64,000 nt of DNA from contig JAIKWV010000020.1 in NCBI GenBank assembly GCA_024684435.1, forward strand, positions 1 through 64,000, in the 5' to 3' direction. The position numbers were made by a program, and so were the translations under genes. Positions 58,975 through 64,000 of the stretch are shown here, one piece after another (within the stretch, counting starts at the first letter, position 1; each line of letters opens with the position of its first letter). Origin of the DNA: Clostridiales bacterium. GTDB taxonomy: Bacteria > Bacillota > Clostridia > Oscillospirales > Acutalibacteraceae. The notes under the pieces were generated by a model. It was not told the origin of the DNA. It made no database searches and saw only the letters and a program-made list of their open reading frames with translations.

Positions 58975-59721
58975 ATGGGTTTATTGGAAGGCAAGGTGTG
59001 TCTTGTTACAGGCGCCAGCAGAGGAATAGGCGCGGCAACGGTAAGGCGGTTCGCCCAGGAGGGCGCAACGGTCTATGCCAATGCCCGGACACCTAACAAT
59101 ATGGACAGCCTCTGCGAAGAAATGAGCAGGGAATATAACACCGTCGTCAAGGCGGTATATTTCGACGTGCGGGATGAATCCGCCGCTAAAAAGGCCGTTA
59201 TCCAGATACGCAAGGAGACAGGCAGAATAGATGTATTGGTAAATAACGCCGGAATAATGAAGGACGCCCTGATCGGAATGATCTCCAGGGAGCTTATGCA
59301 GGAAATTTACGACACGAACGTTTTCGGCGTAATGAACATGATACAGTTGGTGAGCAAGGTAATGATGTTCCAGAAAAGCGGGAGCATTATCAATTTGTCT
59401 TCCATTGTGGGCGTCGAGGGAAATCCCGGGCAGCTGGCGTACTCCGCCACTAAAGGCGCTGTGGCGGCGATGACAAAAACCGCGGCAAAGGAATTGGCGG
59501 GCAAGGGCATCAGGGTAAACGCAATAGCTCCGGGTATGATAGACACGGATATGTTCAGAAGCATCGGCGAGGAAAAAATGAACGAGCATCTGGCAAACAT
59601 CAGAATGGGCAGGTTCGGTACCCCGGAGGACGTTGCGGACGCGATAGTTTTTCTTGCCTCGGATCTGTCCGGATACGTTACGGGGGAGATCCTCGGCGTA
59701 GACGGCGGAGCAATGGTTTAA
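58975..59721 (+). CDS. SDR-family oxidoreductase (FabG-like)
   Basis: This 248-residue protein has the classical short-chain dehydrogenase motifs: LVTGASRGIG, NNAG, SSIVG with the catalytic Ser, and YSATK. The C-terminal FLASDLSGYVTGEILGVDGG is typical for 3-oxoacyl-ACP reductase-like enzymes. In this operon it could reduce a 3-oxoacyl-ACP or oxidise a hydroxy group of the product. ATG 58975 is chosen, with AAAGGAG before it; an open frame reaching back to 58849 lies inside the previous gene. Confidence 0.9.
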   Translation: MGLLEGKVCLVTGASRGIGAATVRRFAQEGATVYANARTPNNMDSLCEEMSREYNTVVKAVYFDVRDESAAKKAVIQIRKETGRIDVLVNNAGIMKDALIGMISRELMQEIYDTNVFGVMNMIQLVSKVMMFQKSGSIINLSSIVGVEGNPGQLAYSATKGAVAAMTKTAAKELAGKGIRVNAIAPGMIDTDMFRSIGEEKMNEHLANIRMGRFGTPEDVADAIVFLASDLSGYVTGEILGVDGGAMV

Positions 59722-59759
59722 AACAGTAAAACATAAATTTTTATCGGGAGGAGAAAAAT

Positions 59760-60008
59760 ATGAGCAATCTTGAGAAGTACGATCAAATATTCACGGAGAC
59801 CTTTGAAATAGGCAAGGCTGACCTTGAAGGACTTAAGTATCAGGGCATCCCCGCGTGGGATTCCGTGGGACACATGACCCTGATAGCTTCCCTTGAAAAC
59901 GCATTTGATATAATGTTCGACACAATGGATGTTATAGATTTCAGCTCTTATGAGAAAGGAAAAGAGATCCTTTCAAAGGGAGAATACGGAGTAGACTTCA
60001 ATGCGTAG
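59760..60008 (+). CDS. Acyl carrier protein of the operon
   Basis: This 82-residue acidic protein has the carrier motif WDSVGHMTLI, with S35 as phosphopantetheine site. It differs from housekeeping AcpP (which has DSLD). The dedicated ACP and the overlapping ligase gene (8 bases) show that substrates stay bound to the carrier. GGGAGG precedes the ATG. Confidence 0.9.
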   Translation: MSNLEKYDQIFTETFEIGKADLEGLKYQGIPAWDSVGHMTLIASLENAFDIMFDTMDVIDFSSYEKGKEILSKGEYGVDFNA

Positions 60009-61434
60009 TTTCTCAACAACAAGAATATGGGATCTTGAAGAATATGCCGACAACCCCGCTCTTCTGGATGAAAACGGCGATTCGGTCACTTACCGTGAGC
60101 TGAAAGAGCTGTCGGACTCGGCGGCGGAGGCGGTGGGGGAAAGGTGTCTTGTTTTCTCCCTGTGCAAAAACGCCATAGGCTCCGTTGTGGGTTATGTGGG
60201 ATTCATCAACAACGGCGTGGTGCCGGCTTTGCTGAGCGCCCATCTTGACGATGACCTGCTCCGGAACCTGCTCAAGGTATATTCTCCGTCATATATATGG
60301 CTGCCGGAAGAACAGGCAGAGAAGTATAAGGACTTCTCTGTCACGTTTCGTTCCTGCGGCTATGTTCTGTTAAAGACAGGTTATGAGAAAAAGTATCCTC
60401 TTCATTCCGATCTGGCTCTGCTGCTCACCACCTCCGGTTCTACGGGCAGTCCGAAATTCGTGCGCCAGACCTACGGGAATATAAAAGCCAATACGGAGTC
60501 GATAATACAATATCTGAAACTGGATAGATCGGAACGCCCCATAACCACTCTGCCAATGAATTACACCTACGGTCTGTCCATAATAAACACCCATCTTGCG
60601 GTGGGCGCTGAGCTTCTGCTGACAGACAAGACACTGATGCAGAAAGAATTCTGGTCATTTTTGAAAGAAGAAAAGGCGACGTCCTTCGGCGGTGTGCCCT
60701 ATACTTACGAAATGCTGGACAAGCTTCGCTTCTGGCGCATGGATCTGCCGTATCTCGGCACAATGACCCAGGCAGGGGGCAAGCTGACCCCGGAGCTTCA
60801 CGAAAAGTTTGCAAAATTCGCGGAGGACACCGGCAAGAAGTTCATCGTCATGTACGGTCAGTGCGAGGCTACCGCCCGTATGGGATATTTGCCCCCGGAA
60901 TATGCGGTGGAGAAAAAAGGCTCCATGGGCATAGTTATCCCGGGAGGAAAATTCTCTCTTGTTGACGTGGACGGAAACGAGATAACGGAACCCGACATAA
61001 CCGGAGAGCTTGTTTATGAAGGAGCGAATGTTACCCCTGGGTACGCCGAGTGCGGAGACGACCTTGCAAAGGGCGACGAAAGGAACGGCAGACTTGTCAC
61101 GGGGGATATGGCGCGGTTTGACAAAGATGGTTTCTTTTACATCGTCGGGCGGAAAAAGCGTTTTCTGAAGATATACGGCAGCAGGGTCAACCTTGATGAG
61201 ATAGACCGTCTGATAAAAACGGAATTCAATATTGAGGCCGCCAGCGCGGGTGTGGATGACCATATGTATATCTTTGTGACGGATCAGAAAAACGCCGAGC
61301 CGGTTCGGGATTTTGTCATAGGGAAAACAAAACTTAATCCTGTAGCCTTTAAGGTGGTCGTTATTGATGAGATACCGAAGAACGATTCGGGCAAAACTCT
61401 TTATAAAGAATTGACAAAGTATTATGATAATTGA
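60001..61434 (+). CDS. AMP-dependent ligase (ANL superfamily) loading the ACP
   Basis: This 477-residue protein has a shorter N-terminal part than acyl-CoA synthetases but all main motifs: LLLTTSGSTGSPKFVRQTY, the MYGQCEATARMGYLPPE motif, TGDMARFDKDGFFYIVGRKKRFLKIYG and PKNDSGKTLYKEL with the catalytic Lys. It probably activates a carboxylic or amino acid as adenylate and transfers it to the ACP. Its start codon lies inside the ACP gene, so the two are translated together. Confidence 0.88.
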   Translation: MRSFSTTRIWDLEEYADNPALLDENGDSVTYRELKELSDSAAEAVGERCLVFSLCKNAIGSVVGYVGFINNGVVPALLSAHLDDDLLRNLLKVYSPSYIWLPEEQAEKYKDFSVTFRSCGYVLLKTGYEKKYPLHSDLALLLTTSGSTGSPKFVRQTYGNIKANTESIIQYLKLDRSERPITTLPMNYTYGLSIINTHLAVGAELLLTDKTLMQKEFWSFLKEEKATSFGGVPYTYEMLDKLRFWRMDLPYLGTMTQAGGKLTPELHEKFAKFAEDTGKKFIVMYGQCEATARMGYLPPEYAVEKKGSMGIVIPGGKFSLVDVDGNEITEPDITGELVYEGANVTPGYAECGDDLAKGDERNGRLVTGDMARFDKDGFFYIVGRKKRFLKIYGSRVNLDEIDRLIKTEFNIEAASAGVDDHMYIFVTDQKNAEPVRDFVIGKTKLNPVAFKVVVIDEIPKNDSGKTLYKELTKYYDN

Positions 61435-61471
61435 CCGGCAGCCGGTACATTCCTAAAAAGAGGTGACGCAG

Positions 61472-62563
61472 ATGACATTTGAAGAGATAATGAGCCTTTC
61501 ACCCTATTCTTTGAACAAAGAAGAAAAGGGCAAACTGCTCACGGAAAGACTTATGGAGCTGACAAGGCATCATCTGGAAAACTGCCCCGAATACAGGAGA
61601 ATGTCAGAGGCTGTCGGTTTTGATGTCGAAAAGGCAGAGGACTACAGAGACATCCCGTTTCTGCCTGTCCGTCTTTTTAAGGAAATGGATCTCAAGTCCG
61701 TTCCCGGTGAAGAGATAGTAAAAACAATGACCTCCTCCGGTACCACCGGGCAGGCAGTGAGCAAAATATATCTGGACAGAGAGACCTCGGCAAACCAGCA
61801 GAAGGCAATGGTGAAGATCGTTCAGGATTTTACCGGTTCCGCCCGTATGCCGATGATAATCATCGACTGTCCCGGCGTGGTGAAGAACAGAGCGATGTTT
61901 TCCGCAAGAGGCGCGGGGATATTGGGCTTTTCAATGTTCGGCGCAAAGAAAATATATGCCCTTGACGACGATATGCGTCTTGATGTCGAGGGACTTAAAG
62001 AATTTCTTGAAAATAATAAAGGTCAGCGGATATTGCTGTTCGGCTTCACTTTTATGATCTGGCAGCATTTCTATAAAGAACTTGTGCGGCTTAAGGATGA
62101 GGGGATAAGCTTTGACCTTTCCGATGGGATCCTGATCCACGGCGGCGGCTGGAAGAAGCTCATATCCGAAGCGGTGAGCCACGATGAATTTCACAAAAGG
62201 CTTGAGGTCGTGTGCGGGCTGAGATCCATCCATGATTATTACGGCATGGTGGAGCAGACGGGATGCATTTATATGGAGTGCGAACACGGACATCTTCATG
62301 CCAGTAATTTTTCCGACGTTATTATTCGCCGTCCCATTGATTTTTCGGAGGCGGAGATCGGCGAGACCGGGATAATCCAGGTGGTTTCCACCATTCCCGA
62401 ATCCTATCCGGGTCACAGCCTGCTTACCGAGGATGAGGGAGCGGTTTTGGGCGTTGATGATTGCCCCTGCGGACGAAAGGGTAAATATTTCAAAATAAAC
62501 GGCAGATTAAAGAGCGCTGAGATAAGGGGATGCAGTGACACTTATGCAGATAAATTTAAATAA
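61472..62563 (+). CDS. LuxE-like acyl-protein synthetase
   Basis: This 363-residue protein matches the LuxE/PaaK-like acyl-protein synthetases: FLPVRLFKEMDLKSV, the TMTSSGTTGQAVSKIYLDRET nucleotide loop, LIHGGGWKKL and DYYGMVEQTGCIYMEC. In luminous bacteria LuxE activates a fatty acid and hands it to the reductase LuxC. GAGGTG stands before ATG 61472. There is no LuxAB, so light production is not the purpose. Confidence 0.9.
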   Translation: MTFEEIMSLSPYSLNKEEKGKLLTERLMELTRHHLENCPEYRRMSEAVGFDVEKAEDYRDIPFLPVRLFKEMDLKSVPGEEIVKTMTSSGTTGQAVSKIYLDRETSANQQKAMVKIVQDFTGSARMPMIIIDCPGVVKNRAMFSARGAGILGFSMFGAKKIYALDDDMRLDVEGLKEFLENNKGQRILLFGFTFMIWQHFYKELVRLKDEGISFDLSDGILIHGGGWKKLISEAVSHDEFHKRLEVVCGLRSIHDYYGMVEQTGCIYMECEHGHLHASNFSDVIIRRPIDFSEAEIGETGIIQVVSTIPESYPGHSLLTEDEGAVLGVDDCPCGRKGKYFKINGRLKSAEIRGCSDTYADKFK

Positions 62564-63758
62564 AGACCTGCTCAACAGGGTCACGTTTCTTACCGGGTCG
62601 GCGGAGCTTGCCGATAACTTAAGCGCCGTCCCTCCGATGATACCCTTTGAGGAAAAGATAATTGATCTTCTCAACGCCGTATCCGCGGAGATCATAAAGG
62701 ACCCGAGAAGCAGGGCGTACTCAGACGTGATAACCTTCGGCTTCTGGATACGCAAAGGTTCTGTCCTCAAGCTTAAAGAGAGATTTGAAATAAACGATAA
62801 CGCATTGCATTTGGGCAAGGGCGTTGTGTTCCATATCGCGCCCTCAAACGTGCCGGTCAATTTCGCCTATTCCCTTGCGGCGGGGCTGTTGAACGGCAAC
62901 GCGAACGTTGTAAGGGTGCCCAGCAAAGATTTCCCTCAGGTGGGAATTATTACGGACGCGTTCAATAAAGTTTTAGCACAGCGTGAGGAAATGAAGCCTT
63001 ATGTTCTCTGTGTCCGCTATGACCGGGACAAGGAGATAAACGATCTTTTCAGCTCCGTGGCGGACGTCCGTATAGTGTGGGGAGGAGACAGGACCATTGA
63101 GGAACTGCGCAGATCGCCTCTGCCTCCCCGTTCCGGAGAGATAACCTTCGCGGACAGATATTCCATAGCTGTCATAGATTCCGAAAGTTACCTGGCGGCG
63201 GAGGACAAAAAGCGGATCGCCGAGGATTTTTATAACGACACATTTTTCTCCGATCAGAACGCCTGCACAAGCCCCCGCATCGTTATATGGACGGGGAACA
63301 GGACAGCCGAGGCAAAGGAGATATTCTGGGAGGAAGAACACCTGCTGGCGGAAAAGAAATATAATTTTCAGCCGATACAGGGCGTTAACAAACTGACCAG
63401 AAGCTTCCTTGTTTCCGCGGCTCAGCCCGGAGTAAAGGTAGTGGAACACAGGGATAATCTCATAGTCCGTGTGACCGTTCCGGAGCTGACGGAGACCCTT
63501 ATGGATAATCGGGACAACTGCGGTTACTTCTACGAGTATGACTGTAAGGATATCAACGATATCAAGCCCGTCTGCAACGATAAACGCTGTCAGACAATAG
63601 CGTATTTTGGCAGCAGAGAATCTATCACCCCGCTGTTGATGTCGGGAATAAAAGGTGTTGACAGAGTGGTCCCGCTGGGCAGGACAATGGATTTTGATCT
63701 ACTATGGGACGGGTATAATTTAACTCAGCATTTAACAAGAAGCATTGTTCTGGAATAG
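62535..63758 (+). CDS. LuxC-like acyl-CoA/acyl-protein reductase
   Basis: This 407-residue protein matches LuxC, an aldehyde dehydrogenase-fold enzyme that reduces an activated acyl group to an aldehyde with NADPH. Motifs: HIAPSNVPVNFAYSLAAGLLNGN, VRVPSKDFPQV, WGGDRTIEELR and FFSDQNACTSPR with the catalytic Cys. The GTG start at 62535 lies inside luxE and follows AAGGGGATG. A terminator follows 9 bases after the stop codon, so this is the last gene of the operon. Confidence 0.92.
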   Translation: MTLMQINLNKDLLNRVTFLTGSAELADNLSAVPPMIPFEEKIIDLLNAVSAEIIKDPRSRAYSDVITFGFWIRKGSVLKLKERFEINDNALHLGKGVVFHIAPSNVPVNFAYSLAAGLLNGNANVVRVPSKDFPQVGIITDAFNKVLAQREEMKPYVLCVRYDRDKEINDLFSSVADVRIVWGGDRTIEELRRSPLPPRSGEITFADRYSIAVIDSESYLAAEDKKRIAEDFYNDTFFSDQNACTSPRIVIWTGNRTAEAKEIFWEEEHLLAEKKYNFQPIQGVNKLTRSFLVSAAQPGVKVVEHRDNLIVRVTVPELTETLMDNRDNCGYFYEYDCKDINDIKPVCNDKRCQTIAYFGSRESITPLLMSGIKGVDRVVPLGRTMDFDLLWDGYNLTQHLTRSIVLE

Positions 63759-63767
63759 TAAAAAATC

Positions 63768-63795
63768 AGGGAGGCTGCTGCCTCCCTTAATTTTG
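63768..63795 (+). terminator. Terminator of the acyl/aldehyde operon
   Basis: AGGGAGGC (63768-63775) pairs with GCCTCCCT (63780-63787), with TAATTTTG behind. Confidence 0.85.
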
Positions 63796-64000
63796 ACCGA
63801 TAATTTCGCATTGAATTACGGACGGTTGTACCCGCCCAGGCGAGCAATTAATTGTTCACACAGCCAACGTAGGGCAAGGATACATCCTTGCCGCCTCAAG
63901 ATCTTTTTCGGCACGCATGTATGCGCGCCCTACGCAGGGCTATCATTGTAGGGGAGGGCTTTCACACCATCCCTTTCTACAATCAAAAATATAAATGACA
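63796..64000. other. Non-coding end of the window, possible dispersed repeat
   Basis: I see no gene here. AAGGATACATCCTTG (63877-63891) is a palindrome, and GTAGGG segments appear near 63868 and 63949 and inverted as CCCTAC at 63929. This is the style of the short dispersed repeats common between operons in gut Clostridia. Confidence 0.35.

Noticed and set aside
58299-63758. A bioluminescence (lux) operon
   Set aside because: LuxC- and LuxE-like genes are present, but luxA, luxB and luxD are not, and the other genes fit acyl transfer chemistry.
1-64000. CRISPR arrays, tRNA or rRNA genes, integrase and attachment sites
   Set aside because: I looked for regularly spaced repeats, cloverleaf ends with CCA and phage-type integrases and found none. 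The only mobile element sign is at the left edge.

Overview
The window looks like a chromosome segment of a gut-type Clostridia bacterium (Bacillota, most likely Oscillospirales/Ruminococcaceae-like). The basis is: strong GGAGG ribosome binding sites, frequent GTG/TTG starts, TTGACA/TATAAT promoters, a RemB (DUF370) protein, a YjdF gene with an upstream leader RNA, a Gram-positive-type LexA box, an FAD oxidoreductase/DUF1667 trio, and many secreted or lipid-anchored proteins. No rRNA, tRNA, CRISPR array or prophage was seen.

Layout. 1-1700 is an AT-rich accessory patch: the end of an IS256-type element breaks an HNH endonuclease gene, and next to it stands an Abi-family (HEPN-like) gene preceded by its own promoter and a small structured RNA ending in a terminator (abiF-RNA type). 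1704-7809 (minus) holds smc, an acyl-CoA synthetase and a sugar phosphate isomerase. 8092-28692 (plus) is rich in exported proteins: an S8 protease, RmuC, a GH3 glycosidase, a double-headed metallophosphatase, a CLC transporter, topoisomerase III, two lipoproteins, VanZ, a ceramidase-like protein, a surface lysozyme with InlB-type repeats, and an APH-type sugar kinase, followed by a catalytically dead GDPD-like membrane protein (28689-29510). 29629-32721 (minus) is the oxidoreductase trio. 34268-38266 (minus) carries three tandem paralogous secreted metallophosphatases. Two of these share a promoter with a DtxR-like operator just after the -10 box. 38494-41732 (plus) is mtaD-ahcY-rpe (recycling of S-adenosylhomocysteine, probably through inosylhomocysteine).

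42434-45616 encodes an incomplete, modified Rnf-like membrane module. RnfD-, RnfE- and RnfA-like subunits are present, without RnfB, RnfC or RnfG, and three of the four cysteines that hold the membrane Fe-S cluster in Rnf/Nqr are replaced. The RnfE-like protein has a 200-residue hydrophilic tail. 45646-49600 has a GH13 enzyme, a degenerate LCP-like protein and a transglutaminase-like lipoprotein. 49612-52208 is folE-folP-folB-folK-remB; folE seems to lack a standard start codon. 52296-52610 is a small membrane protein whose promoter lies between two LexA-like boxes, a candidate SOS-induced protein. 52982-54176 is dut, a C_GCAxxG_C_C protein and a short MGMT-like protein. 54910-58143 (minus) has yjdF with its leader RNA, two acetyltransferases, a small acidic-tailed membrane protein and an EamA transporter. 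58299-63758 is a self-contained six-gene operon (NeuD-like acyltransferase, SDR, ACP, ANL ligase, LuxE, LuxC), apparently making an acyl group, reducing it to an aldehyde, and possibly attaching an acyl group to a sugar or other acceptor.

Best candidates for undescribed biology: the stripped Rnf-like module, the LuxC/LuxE/ACP operon, the LexA-controlled small membrane protein, the metallophosphatase array with metal-type operators, and the Abi protein with its RNA.
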